From NCBI GenBank assembly GCA_947175845.1, contig CAMWOK010000151.1:1-7184 (forward strand): a DNA stretch of 7,184 nucleotides. Direction: 5' to 3'. Below, piece by piece: positions 1 through 6,680 of the stretch (the stretch's first letter is position 1; each line of letters begins with the position of its first letter). This DNA comes from an uncultured Lachnospiraceae bacterium. GTDB taxonomy: Bacteria; Bacillota; Clostridia; Lachnospirales; Lachnospiraceae. The translations under genes and the position numbers were made by a program. Under the pieces are notes generated by a model. That model did not search any database, was not told the origin of the DNA, and worked only from the letters and a program-made list of their open reading frames with translations.

Positions 1-68
1 GTCCATTATAAAGCATTCAATAACGTTTTACAAGAAACAGGTGCAAAAATCAGGCAGCAAAAACTTAT

Positions 69-113
69 CAGATTTATAGTGACAAATCTGCCAAAACTGT
101 GTTAGATTTATAG
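69..113. repeat. Inverted repeat plus 10-bp direct repeat upstream of the GHL10 gene
   Basis: Two overlapping repeats are visible. CAGATTT (69-75) and AAATCTG (84-90) form a perfect 7-bp inverted repeat around an 8-nt spacer. AGATTTATAG occurs at 70-79 and again at 104-113, start-to-start distance 34 bp, a little over three helical turns. No T-run follows the inverted repeat, so it is unlikely to be a terminator. Position 40-85 bp before the start codon of the secreted glycosidase makes a regulator-binding role plausible, but no known operator consensus is recognised. Confidence 0.45.
79..108 (+). promoter_or_regulatory. Weak candidate promoter for the GHL10 gene
   Basis: GTGACA at 79-84 matches the TTGACA -35 consensus at five of six positions. 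With an 18-bp spacer it is followed by TAGATT (103-108), a four-of-six match to TATAAT. A TATAAA at 116-121 is a better -10 but has no recognisable -35 at 16-18 bp. The -35-like element lies inside the inverted repeat at 69-90, and the -10-like element overlaps the second copy of the direct repeat, so a repressor bound there would block initiation. The assignment is tentative. Confidence 0.3.
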
Positions 114-154
114 CATATAAAGCAATCAAAATCTTCCAAGGAGGAATCAACCAC

Positions 155-1309
155 ATGAAATCATTTTCAAAGAAACTGCTGGCATCCCTGCTGGCCGTCG
201 TCACGCTGCTGACGTTTGCGCCTGCCCCGGAACTTTGTGCGAAAAATACACCTGCACCGCAGCCAGTGTCCACGACAGCGTCCGTCCAAAAGAAAGCCTG
301 CTGGATCTCCTTTCTGGACATTGAAGTCCTGTTGAAGGACAAGAGCGAAAAAGAGTTTCGGACAAAAGTTTCCGCCATGTACGACAACGTGGTAAAATAT
401 GGCATGAACACGGTGATTGTGCATGTGCGCGCCATGGGGGATGCCATGTATCCATCGGATTACTACCCCTGGGCGGAATATTTTTCCAGCGACAGAAGCG
501 ATCCCGGATACGACCCGCTAGAGATCCTGATTGAGCTTGCGCACTCAAAAAATCTGCAGTTTGAGGCGTGGATCAACCCGTACCGCCTGTCGCGCGACAG
601 CAAGTCGACAGCAAGCTTCAAGGCGACGCCATACCACGCGCTGTTCTCCTCGTACACGATCGAGTACAAGGCGCCCAGTGGACAGACCTGTCTGGCGCTC
701 GACCCAGCAAATCGGGATGCGAGGGCTCTGATCGTGAACGGCGTCTGTGAGATTGTGCGCAACTACGATGTCGACGGAATCCATTTTGACGACTATTTCT
801 ATGTGCCCGGCATGGCGGACAAACTCGATGCCGCCGCGCGAAAAACCAATGTCAACAAGCTGGTTTCACAGGTGTACAACGCCGTCAAGGAACTGAAACC
901 CGAATGCACCTTTGGCATCAGCCCGGCCGGCAACCCGGACAACGCGCGCGAACAGGGCGCAGATATTGACACATGGCTCTCTGAACCAGGATACATTGAT
1001 TACATTATGCCGCAGATTTACTGGACAGACATCTACATGTCAAACGGGAAGGCGAAACATATGTTTACAGACCGCTGCAAAGCGTGGGCCGCACTGAACA
1101 AACAGGATCTGCCTATCTATGTAGGTCTTGCACTCTACATGGTCGGCACCAGCTCCAAGACGGACTTGGGATGGGCATCGAGCGACATCAACCTCGCCTA
1201 CCAGTACATCACCGCAAAGCAACTGGGATACGACGGGTATGCGCTGTTCCGCTACCAGTGGCTCGAGAAAGATATCGCAGCCGCAGAACTGAATCATCTG
1301 AAAGAATAA
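155..1309 (+). CDS. Secreted GHL10-family (family 10 glycosylhydrolase-like, DUF187) protein
   Basis: The 384-residue product has a signal peptide: lysines at 2, 6 and 7, a hydrophobic core around residues 8-22 and a probable type I cleavage near residues 24-29. The rest is one TIM-barrel-type GHL10 domain (about 46-375). Family landmarks are the first strand at 48-55, VIVHVRAMGDA (87-97), AWINPYR (138-144), the conserved DGIHFDDYFY (207-216) with acidic residues Asp212/Asp213, GISPAGN (254-260) and the IMPQIYW strand (284-290). Relatives include Bacillus YngK and E. coli DigH (YddW), the latter a hydrolase of denuded peptidoglycan glycan strands; whether this protein shares that substrate is inference. 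No SH3, LysM, sorting signal or other anchor follows the domain, so it is probably released. The Cys28 context is not a good lipobox. AAGGAGG at 138-144, 10 nt before the ATG, fixes the start. The gene appears monocistronic, ending at the terminator at 1315-1370. Confidence 0.88.
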   Translation: MKSFSKKLLASLLAVVTLLTFAPAPELCAKNTPAPQPVSTTASVQKKACWISFLDIEVLLKDKSEKEFRTKVSAMYDNVVKYGMNTVIVHVRAMGDAMYPSDYYPWAEYFSSDRSDPGYDPLEILIELAHSKNLQFEAWINPYRLSRDSKSTASFKATPYHALFSSYTIEYKAPSGQTCLALDPANRDARALIVNGVCEIVRNYDVDGIHFDDYFYVPGMADKLDAAARKTNVNKLVSQVYNAVKELKPECTFGISPAGNPDNAREQGADIDTWLSEPGYIDYIMPQIYWTDIYMSNGKAKHMFTDRCKAWAALNKQDLPIYVGLALYMVGTSSKTDLGWASSDINLAYQYITAKQLGYDGYALFRYQWLEKDIAAAELNHLKE

Positions 1310-1314
1310 CAGCT

Positions 1315-1370
1315 GTCCTGCGCCTCTGGGGAGAGAAATCTTACCAGTGGTGCAGGACCTCTTGTTTTTT
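1315..1370 (+). terminator. Intrinsic terminator of the GHL10 gene
   Basis: The stem pairs 1315-1324 with 1349-1358 (10 bp including one G-U), then, after a T/T mismatch, CTGG (1326-1329) with CCAG (1344-1347), leaving a 14-nt loop. It is followed by a T-rich run ending in six T at 1365-1370. It starts 5 nt after the glycosidase stop codon. Confidence 0.85.
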
Positions 1371-1389
1371 ATGCCCAATCCAATATAAT
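1362..1389 (+). promoter_or_regulatory. Sigma-A-type promoter of the LytTR-ABC operon
   Basis: A -35 TTGTTT (1362-1367) and a perfect -10 TATAAT (1384-1389) are separated by 16 bp. The predicted transcription start is near 1396, giving a leader of about 55 nt before the ATG at 1451. The -35 lies inside the U-tract of the preceding terminator, so the two units abut with no spare sequence. The TATAAT itself is clear; the -35 matches only the TTG half well. Confidence 0.6.
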
Positions 1390-1450
1390 GAACTTAATCT
1401 CCACGCAACGGAATAAATCTGGATATTGGAGTATCAGGAGGAAGAGAGCG

Positions 1451-2188
1451 ATGTCCCTGATTGGCCTGTACTGTGACCGCGGCGAACTATTGCTGGAAAT
1501 TGAATCTGCCTTTCATATCGTCCGGCTGAAGAACGCACAAGACAGCGCGGCCGAACACTGTCAGCTGCAAAACCTGACATCCCTGACAGAGGAGGCGCTG
1601 CCCTGGCAGGAAGAGATGCCCTTTTTAATCCTTGCCTGCGAGACCGCAGACAAAACCTTTGCGGCGGCGGACGCGCTCTGGGCCAGAAATCCCGGTTTGT
1701 CCATCATCTGTGTCGCACGGTGCCCCGAGGACGTCTTTGCAGCCCTCCCATATCCCTTTTTTCATGTGGTGCGGGAATTCTGCCTGGAACAGGATCTGGG
1801 TGCCGTCCTGTGCAAGATTGCGCGCGCAGGCTCCCTGCTGCCCCGCTGGTGCACCTTTCAGGGAAAAAATGAGCTCGTGCGCGTCCGGCTGAAACAGGTT
1901 CTGTACCTGGAAAGCGACCGCCATGCAATCCGGGTTTACACCAAAAATCAGACGCAGGAAGCGGACTTTCTCACCCTCGAAACCCTGTCTCAGTGCGAGG
2001 AACGGCTGCATCCGTACGGTTTTGCCAGAATCCACAAAAGCTATCTGGTCAATCTGTACCATGTGGCAAAGCTGGAAAAAGAACGGCTGACCCTGGACTG
2101 CGGCAGACAGCTCTACATCAGCCGCCACCGCTATCCTGACGTAAAGCTGCAATTCGAAAACTACATCCGTCATCTTAATTTTTTATGA
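1451..2188 (+). CDS. LytTR-family DNA-binding regulator with degenerate receiver-like N-terminus
   Basis: The 245-residue product ends in a LytTR DNA-binding domain (about 134-240). Its hallmarks are the strand pair around LYLESDRHAIRVYT (151-164) and the FARIHKSYLVNLYHVAKL segment (191-208), typical of AgrA/LytR-type regulators. Residues 1-125 have the length and alternating hydrophobic pattern of a response-regulator receiver, but the third strand reads PFLILACETAD (57-67), with no Asp where the phospho-acceptor should sit, and the usual acidic pair near the N-terminus is not evident. It is therefore probably not switched by classical phosphorylation. I chose the ATG at 1451 because AGGAGG (1436-1441) lies 9 nt before it; the longer in-frame ATG at 1388 overlaps the -10 box. 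It is the first gene of the operon with the ABC exporter 9 nt downstream, so it most likely controls that exporter and possibly itself. No histidine kinase gene accompanies it. Confidence 0.85.
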   Translation: MSLIGLYCDRGELLLEIESAFHIVRLKNAQDSAAEHCQLQNLTSLTEEALPWQEEMPFLILACETADKTFAAADALWARNPGLSIICVARCPEDVFAALPYPFFHVVREFCLEQDLGAVLCKIARAGSLLPRWCTFQGKNELVRVRLKQVLYLESDRHAIRVYTKNQTQEADFLTLETLSQCEERLHPYGFARIHKSYLVNLYHVAKLEKERLTLDCGRQLYISRHRYPDVKLQFENYIRHLNFL

Positions 2189-2197
2189 GGAGGAACC

Positions 2198-3184
2198 ATG
2201 GCAGTCATAGAAGTACAACATTTAAAAAAAGAATTTTCCTACTACAAGAAAAAGCCGGGTCTGGCAGGCTCGCTGCACAATCTCTTTCACAGGGAAACCC
2301 TCACAAAGGAGGCGGTGCGCGACATCTCCTTCTCTGTGGAGAAGGGGGAGATTATCGGCCTGCTCGGACCAAACGGCGCCGGGAAAACCACCACCCTGAA
2401 AATGCTCTCCGGAATCCTGTATCCCACCTCCGGCCAGGCCGTTGTGGACGGATTCGTCCCGTGGGAGCGCCAGAATGCGTTCAAGCGCCGCTTTTCGATC
2501 GTGATGGGGCAGAAAAATCAGCTGTGGTGGGATCTGCCCGCCAGCGACAGCTTTTATCTCAACAAGTGCATATTTAACATTGATGACCAGCAGTACATCC
2601 ACACGATCGAGGAACTCTCCGAGCTGCTCGAGGTCAGGGAGCTGATGAGCGTGCAGGTGCGCCGCCTCTCCCTCGGAGAGCGGATGAAAATGGAGATACT
2701 CGCGGCGCTCATCCACCGCCCGGACATTCTGTTTCTCGATGAGCCGACCATCGGACTTGATATCGTCTCACAGCAGAAAATCAGAGGTTTTCTGCGCTAT
2801 TACAACGAGCAGCAAAAGACCACCATCATCCTCACAAGCCACTATATGCGCGACATTGAAGAGCTGTGCCAACGCGCGGTGATCATCAGCCAGGGGCAGG
2901 TCGTGTACGATGACACGCTCTCCAAAATCAATCAGCTGATGGGTGACAAGAAGGTTCTGACCCTCAAATTTTCAGAGGATATCTCTGCGCAGCAGCTCGC
3001 ACCTTTCGGAAAGGTGCGCGAATGCAAATGCCGCGAGGGGATACTTGAACTGCCCAAGGAAGGGATTCGCACAACGATGGCAGACATCCTCTCACGCCTC
3101 CCGGTTGAGGACTTCACCGTGACAGAAGTTCCGCTTGAGGAAAGCATTGCACTGATTTTCAGAAAGGAGGGCGCCGTCTCATGA
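2198..3184 (+). CDS. ABC transporter ATP-binding protein (COG4586-type exporter)
   Basis: The 328-residue cytoplasmic ATPase has all the ABC motifs: Walker A GPNGAGKTT (57-65, Lys63), Q-loop Gln105 in MGQKNQLWWDLP, a signature sequence LSLGER (157-162, SLGE in place of the canonical SGGQ), Walker B ILFLDEPT (177-184) with catalytic Glu182, D-loop GLD (186-188) and H-loop His215. The first 50 residues include an insertion rich in Lys/Tyr, and the last 75 residues form the accessory C-terminal domain seen in daunorubicin-type and COG4586 exporters. The QLWWDLPASDSF stretch after the Q-loop is characteristic of that group. Its AGGAGG (2188-2193) overlaps the preceding stop codon and stands only 4 nt from the ATG, suggesting translational coupling to the LytTR gene. 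The stop codon overlaps the next gene's start. It should power the two membrane proteins encoded downstream; the substrate is unknown. Confidence 0.92.
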   Translation: MAVIEVQHLKKEFSYYKKKPGLAGSLHNLFHRETLTKEAVRDISFSVEKGEIIGLLGPNGAGKTTTLKMLSGILYPTSGQAVVDGFVPWERQNAFKRRFSIVMGQKNQLWWDLPASDSFYLNKCIFNIDDQQYIHTIEELSELLEVRELMSVQVRRLSLGERMKMEILAALIHRPDILFLDEPTIGLDIVSQQKIRGFLRYYNEQQKTTIILTSHYMRDIEELCQRAVIISQGQVVYDDTLSKINQLMGDKKVLTLKFSEDISAQQLAPFGKVRECKCREGILELPKEGIRTTMADILSRLPVEDFTVTEVPLEESIALIFRKEGAVS

Positions 3185-3981
3185 ACCCTTATCGCTGTGT
3201 CTTTCATATGGGAATCGAGAAATCGCTGGAATACCGTGTCAATTTCCTGCTGACCATGACAAGCAGCATCTTTCCTGTAATTATCCAGACTATCATGTGG
3301 ACCTATTTTTACGGAAAGACGGATGCGGCCGCGTCCACAGGCTACACCTACAGCCAGATTATGATCTACACTCTGCTGGCAACGCTGGTGTCCCAGCTGG
3401 TGAGCACCGGCTTTGCATGGCAGATGAACGATGATATCAAGCGGGGCGGACTGAACAAATATCTGGTGCGCCCGGTGCACTACGGCGGCTATCAGCTCTC
3501 TTCGTTTCTGGGTGAGAAAATACCCCAGCTTTTGATGCTGCTCGTTGTGTCGGTTGCCGTGATTTCCTTCTCCGCTGCAGTCTTTGGACTCACGCTGTCT
3601 GCGACCCGGATTCTGCTGTTTATCATAAGCCTGCTGTTTGCGTTGGCATTGAATTTTTTCCTGTTTTATACAGTAGCGCTGACCAGCTTCTGGCTGACGG
3701 ACGTGGACCAGTTCTTTGGAACCATCAGCATCGTGCTGGTGGTCATCAGCGGCGGCGTCCTCCCGCTTGACATTTTCGGCGAAAAGACAGTGCTGATCAC
3801 AAAGATTCTGCCGTTTGGCTACACGACGCAGTTTCCGGTCAATATCATCAATGGCAGATATGACATGCAGGCGGTAGGTGTCGGATTTCTCTGCCAGCTG
3901 TTCTGGGTTGCCTTCTTCGGGATTCTGGGAGAAGTATTGTGGAAAAAGGGCCTGCAGCGCTATGTCGCCGTCAGCGGTTAG
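3181..3981 (+). CDS. ABC-2-type permease, first subunit (COG4587/COG3694 group)
   Basis: This 266-residue integral membrane protein has about six predicted hydrophobic segments (roughly 22-44, 57-78, 112-136, 142-168, 179-198, 231-253). A short amphipathic N-terminus carries SLEYRVNF (15-22), a signature of the ABC2_membrane_6 type permeases that pair with COG4586 ATPases. The cytoplasmic loop GGLNKYLVRPV (89-99) is the likely contact to the ATPase. ATGA at 3181-3184 overlaps the ATPase stop codon, and AAAGGAGG at 3163-3170 precedes the start by 10 nt. The SLEYRxNF and YLVxPV blocks recur in the next gene, so the two permeases are paralogues and presumably form a heterodimeric channel. Export direction is inferred from the ABC-2 family and the lack of a substrate-binding protein; the transported compound cannot be deduced. 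Confidence 0.88.
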   Translation: MNPYRCVFHMGIEKSLEYRVNFLLTMTSSIFPVIIQTIMWTYFYGKTDAAASTGYTYSQIMIYTLLATLVSQLVSTGFAWQMNDDIKRGGLNKYLVRPVHYGGYQLSSFLGEKIPQLLMLLVVSVAVISFSAAVFGLTLSATRILLFIISLLFALALNFFLFYTVALTSFWLTDVDQFFGTISIVLVVISGGVLPLDIFGEKTVLITKILPFGYTTQFPVNIINGRYDMQAVGVGFLCQLFWVAFFGILGEVLWKKGLQRYVAVSG

Positions 3982-4032
3982 AGCTGCGCATACACCCAGC
4001 TTCACAGTTTCTGGAAAGAATGGAGGATTTGA

Positions 4033-4821
4033 ATGAGAAAATATCTGCGCCTGACCGGCGCCTTAATGAAATTATCCCTGATGTCGCAGCTTGAGTACCG
4101 CATCAATTTTATCTCGGGTGTGATGGTGGAAATGGGCTGGATGCTGGTAAAGCTTCTGTACGTGGCAGTGGTCTACCGCATCGGCGTCAACATTGGCACA
4201 TTTACACCGGACCACATTATGATCTTTATCGGCATCTATGTGCTGATGACCGGATTCTATATGCTGTACTACCTTAACTTTACGTTGATCGGGCATATGG
4301 TGCAGACCGGAGAGCTTGATATGTACCTGGTAAAGCCGGTGTCCCTGCAGTATATCATCACCCTGCGCCAGTGGAGCTTTCCCATGTTTCTGACCAACGC
4401 GACAGCCGGCAGTATTCTGATCATAGCAGGCTGGCACAGGGCAGGACTTCCCGTCAGCTTTGTGCGCGTGGCCGGGTTTCTGTTCCTGCTGCTGTGCTCC
4501 AATCTGCTCACATACAGCCTGTATCTGATTCCGAATCTGCTGTCCTTCTGGATTATTTCGACGGGAGGACTCGATAACATCATAGCCGCCATGTGGGATT
4601 TCAACAACATGCCCTGCATGATCTATGGAAAGTGGATGCAGCGGATCGGCATTTTCATCCTGCCGGTGTTTGTCATCACGAACTTCCCCGGGCTGTTTAT
4701 CATGGGAGAACTGCGCCCTTTCATGTTTGTCTGGGCAGTCGGCGCACCTGTGATTTTCTTTATCATCGCGCGGCTTCTGTGGAAGCGGGCGGTAAAGAAT
4801 TACAGCAGCGCCAGTTCGTAA
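4033..4821 (+). CDS. ABC-2-type permease, second subunit (COG3694/COG4587 group)
   Basis: The 262-residue membrane protein has about six hydrophobic segments (roughly 27-50, 60-83, 118-134, 142-172, 205-225, 229-250). It contains SQLEYRINF (18-26) and TGELDMYLVKPV (92-103), aligning with the corresponding blocks of the preceding permease. It is probably the partner half of the exporter's membrane domain. The start is set by GGAGG (4022-4026), 6 nt before the ATG. A 51-nt gap separates it from the first permease, with no terminator or clear promoter in it, so it should be cotranscribed. It is the last gene of the operon and its stop lies 17 nt from the stop of the convergent glucosidase gene. 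Confidence 0.88.
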   Translation: MRKYLRLTGALMKLSLMSQLEYRINFISGVMVEMGWMLVKLLYVAVVYRIGVNIGTFTPDHIMIFIGIYVLMTGFYMLYYLNFTLIGHMVQTGELDMYLVKPVSLQYIITLRQWSFPMFLTNATAGSILIIAGWHRAGLPVSFVRVAGFLFLLLCSNLLTYSLYLIPNLLSFWIISTGGLDNIIAAMWDFNNMPCMIYGKWMQRIGIFILPVFVITNFPGLFIMGELRPFMFVWAVGAPVIFFIIARLLWKRAVKNYSSASS

Positions 4822-4828
4822 GCCGCCA

Positions 4829-4852
4829 CGCGGCGATTTCAGGAGCGCCGCG
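4829..4852. terminator. GC-rich hairpin at the convergent gene ends
   Basis: CGCGGCG (4829-4835) pairs perfectly with CGCCGCG (4846-4852) around a 10-nt loop. A smaller alternative stem, GCCGC/GCGGC (4822-4826 with 4830-4834), competes with it. The structure covers the last bases of the minus-strand glucosidase and the 17-nt gap after the plus-strand permease. Neither side has a real U-tract, so it is an atypical candidate bidirectional termination or 3'-end stabilising hairpin, not a textbook intrinsic terminator. Confidence 0.4.
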
Positions 4853-6467
4853 CGTGATACATCCTTGCCTCATATGGGCGCAGTGTCCCGGGCTGTCCCG
4901 CCTCCTCATAGCTGCTGACCAGAAGTTCCATCGACGCTGTGCGCTCCGCGAGCGGGCATTCAACTGTATTTCCGTAGAAGTTGCAGACGACAAGCAGCTC
5001 GGAATCCGCATCGGTTCTGGTGTATGCAAAAATATCCCCGTCATCCTCGCACAGCATCTCAAACGCTCCATCTATAAACACCAGATATCTCTTGCGCAGC
5101 TGAATCAGTTTTTTGTAGCAGCTAAAGACAGAAGACGCATCTGCCGTCTGACCTGCAGCGTTGATTTCCTTATAGTTTGGATTCACCTTCAGCCAAGGAG
5201 TCCCGCTGGTAAAACCCGCATGTTCCGAATCGTCCCACTGCATCGGCGTCCTCGCATTGTCGCGCCCCTTCGCGTGGATGGAGCGCAGGATCTCCTCCTC
5301 GGTGTACCCTTTTTCCAGGCGCTCCTGATACAAATTCAGCGTCTCTATGTCGCGGTATTCGCCAATCTCATACTGCGCGTTGGTCATGCCGAGTTCCTCG
5401 CCCTGGTAGATGTAGGGCGTGCCCTGCATTCCGTGCAGAAGCACTGCCAGCATCTTTGCGGACTCCACACGGTACGCACCGTCATTTCCCCAGCGCGAGA
5501 CGATTCTGGGCAGGTCATGGTTGTTCCAGAACAGGCTGTTCCAGCCCTTTCCGCACAGTTCCTTCTGCCAGCGCCCAAAGACCTCCTTGAGTTTCAAAAA
5601 CGGCAGCGGTGCCAGATCCCACTTTTCCTTTCCCGCAATCTGATCCAGGCAGATGTGCTCAAACTGGAATACCATGGACAGCTCACTGTTGTCAGGATTG
5701 CTGTAGAGCTTTGCAAGCTCCGTCGTAGCACCCCACGCCTCCCCGACTGTGACCAGATCGGCCTTCTGGAACGTCTCTTTGCTCATCTCACGCAGGTACT
5801 CGTGCAGCCGTGGCCCATTGTTTGTGATTTTTTTGTCAGGTTCCTTTGCAATCTGGTCGATCACGTCCAGGCGGAAACCGCCGATTCCCTTCCCAATCCA
5901 CCAGTTGATCATATCGTAGATCTCCTGCCGCAGTCTGGGATTCTCCCAGTTTAAATCCGGCTGTTTCACAGAAAACTGATGGAAGTAGTACTGCTGCAGC
6001 TCGGGAACCCACTCCCAGGCAGATCCTCCAAACGCCGCGCGCATGTCATTTGGCAGTTCCCCCTCCACGCCGTCTCTCCATACATAGTAATCGTGATAAG
6101 GGTTTTCCCTGCCTTTCTTTGCCTCCTGAAACCAGCGGTGCTCGTCCGACGAATGGTTCAGCACCAGGTCCAGAATGATGCGGATGTGATGTTTTTCCGC
6201 CTCCGCAATCAGCTCTTCCATGTCCGCCAGCGTGCCGAACATCGGGTCAATATCCTGATAGTCCGAAATGTCATACCCGTTGTCATCCTGCGGGGACCTG
6301 CACACCGGGGAAAGCCAGATCGCATCAATTCCCAGATTTTCCAGATAATCCAGCTTCGCGATAATCCCTTTCAGATCGCCGATGCCATCCCCGTTGCTGT
6401 CCGCAAAGCTGCGCGGATAAATCTGATAAATCACTGCACTTTTCCACCATTTTCTACTGCTATCCAT
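4839..6467 (-). CDS. dexB: GH13 glucan 1,6-alpha-glucosidase / oligo-1,6-glucosidase (DexB-like)
   Basis: This 542-residue enzyme is full length for the family and has no signal peptide, so it is cytoplasmic. The GH13 regions are complete: a Ca-binding-type loop DSNGDGIGD (23-31), region I DLVLNH (100-105), region V QPDLNW (169-174), region II GFRLDVID with nucleophile Asp201, region III VGEAWG with acid/base Glu243, and region IV NNHDLPR (315-321) with His317/Asp318. Val202 right after the nucleophile is the residue linked to alpha-1,6 preference in oligo-1,6-glucosidases, whereas alpha-1,4 enzymes carry Ala or Thr. The long GWNSLFWNNHDLPR and VGEAWGAT blocks resemble streptococcal DexB, so hydrolysis of isomalto-oligosaccharides to glucose is the best call. 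Oligo-1,6-glucosidase (MalL-like) or trehalose-6-phosphate hydrolase are alternatives, the latter less likely. The ATG has GGAGGAGA (plus-strand 6476-6483) 8 nt upstream. No sugar transporter or regulator gene is adjacent within the window. Confidence 0.9.
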   Translation of the reverse strand: MDSSRKWWKSAVIYQIYPRSFADSNGDGIGDLKGIIAKLDYLENLGIDAIWLSPVCRSPQDDNGYDISDYQDIDPMFGTLADMEELIAEAEKHHIRIILDLVLNHSSDEHRWFQEAKKGRENPYHDYYVWRDGVEGELPNDMRAAFGGSAWEWVPELQQYYFHQFSVKQPDLNWENPRLRQEIYDMINWWIGKGIGGFRLDVIDQIAKEPDKKITNNGPRLHEYLREMSKETFQKADLVTVGEAWGATTELAKLYSNPDNSELSMVFQFEHICLDQIAGKEKWDLAPLPFLKLKEVFGRWQKELCGKGWNSLFWNNHDLPRIVSRWGNDGAYRVESAKMLAVLLHGMQGTPYIYQGEELGMTNAQYEIGEYRDIETLNLYQERLEKGYTEEEILRSIHAKGRDNARTPMQWDDSEHAGFTSGTPWLKVNPNYKEINAAGQTADASSVFSCYKKLIQLRKRYLVFIDGAFEMLCEDDGDIFAYTRTDADSELLVVCNFYGNTVECPLAERTASMELLVSSYEEAGQPGTLRPYEARMYHARRS

Positions 6468-6528
6468 CTTATCAATCTCCTCCTTGTTCCCTTGTGTAAA
6501 TCCGTTCTCACCCTGTCTCCTATAAGCC

Positions 6529-6542
6529 TATCATAATTGATA
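6529..6542. promoter_or_regulatory. Palindrome over the -10 of the dexB-like gene (candidate operator)
   Basis: TATCA and TGATA form a perfect 5-4-5 inverted repeat that covers the whole predicted -10 (6530-6535). A second small inverted repeat, CGTG-CA-CACG, sits in the promoter spacer at 6545-6554. A sugar-responsive repressor would fit the location, but neither matches an operator consensus that I can name with confidence, and AT-rich short palindromes arise by chance. Confidence 0.3.
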
Positions 6543-6558
6543 TGCGTGCACACGACAA
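6530..6558 (-). promoter_or_regulatory. Sigma-A-type promoter of the dexB-like gene
   Basis: Read on the minus strand, TTGTCG (plus coordinates 6553-6558) is followed after exactly 17 bp by TATGAT (6530-6535), a four-of-six and a five-of-six match to the consensus. The predicted start near 6523 leaves a leader of about 55 nt to the ATG at 6467. It lies downstream of the terminator at 6572-6617, supporting transcription separate from the acyl carrier protein gene. Confidence 0.6.
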
Positions 6559-6571
6559 GTGAATTTTGTAT

Positions 6572-6617
6572 AAAAAAATCTGATCCCTGCTGCAAGGCAG
6601 AACTATCAGACTTTTTT
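6572..6617. terminator. Bidirectional-looking intrinsic terminator between acp and dexB-like gene
   Basis: TCTGAT (6579-6584) pairs with ATCAGA (6605-6610), with an inner CTGC/GCAG stem (6587-6590 with 6597-6600). Seven A precede it (6572-6578) and six T follow it (6612-6617), so a U-tract exists in both directions. For the minus strand it would end acyl carrier protein transcripts about 90-125 nt after the stop codon. There is no plus-strand gene immediately before it, so its plus-strand use would be against antisense transcription. Confidence 0.75.
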
Positions 6618-6680
6618 GCCTGTGTATCGGTCACATCACCGGTGCTGTCAACACCTGGGTATGACTTTGTAAATCCGCAT

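Noticed and set aside
28..447. Minus-strand open frame overlapping the start of the GHL10 gene
   Set aside because: It is antisense to the signal peptide and first barrel strands of a strong gene, with no domain match or ribosome binding site.
1388..1450. N-terminal extension of the LytTR regulator from the ATG at 1388
   Set aside because: That ATG overlaps the TATAAT of the promoter and lacks a ribosome binding site, while the ATG at 1451 has AGGAGG at 9 nt.
1310..1450. LytTR binding-site direct repeats upstream of the regulator operon
   Set aside because: I looked for paired ACNGTT-like 9-bp repeats and saw no convincing pair in this interval, so autoregulation is left as inference.
2932..4005. 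A 357-codon open frame on the minus strand opposite the ATPase and first permease
   Set aside because: It lies antisense to two well-supported genes, its translation is His/Gln rich and low in recognisable structure, and no ribosome binding site precedes it.
4593..5954. A 453-codon open frame on the plus strand running opposite the glucosidase
   Set aside because: It starts inside the permease gene, has no ribosome binding site, shows no membrane, motif or domain pattern, and lies antisense to a clearly real GH13 gene. It is a by-product of GC-rich third positions.
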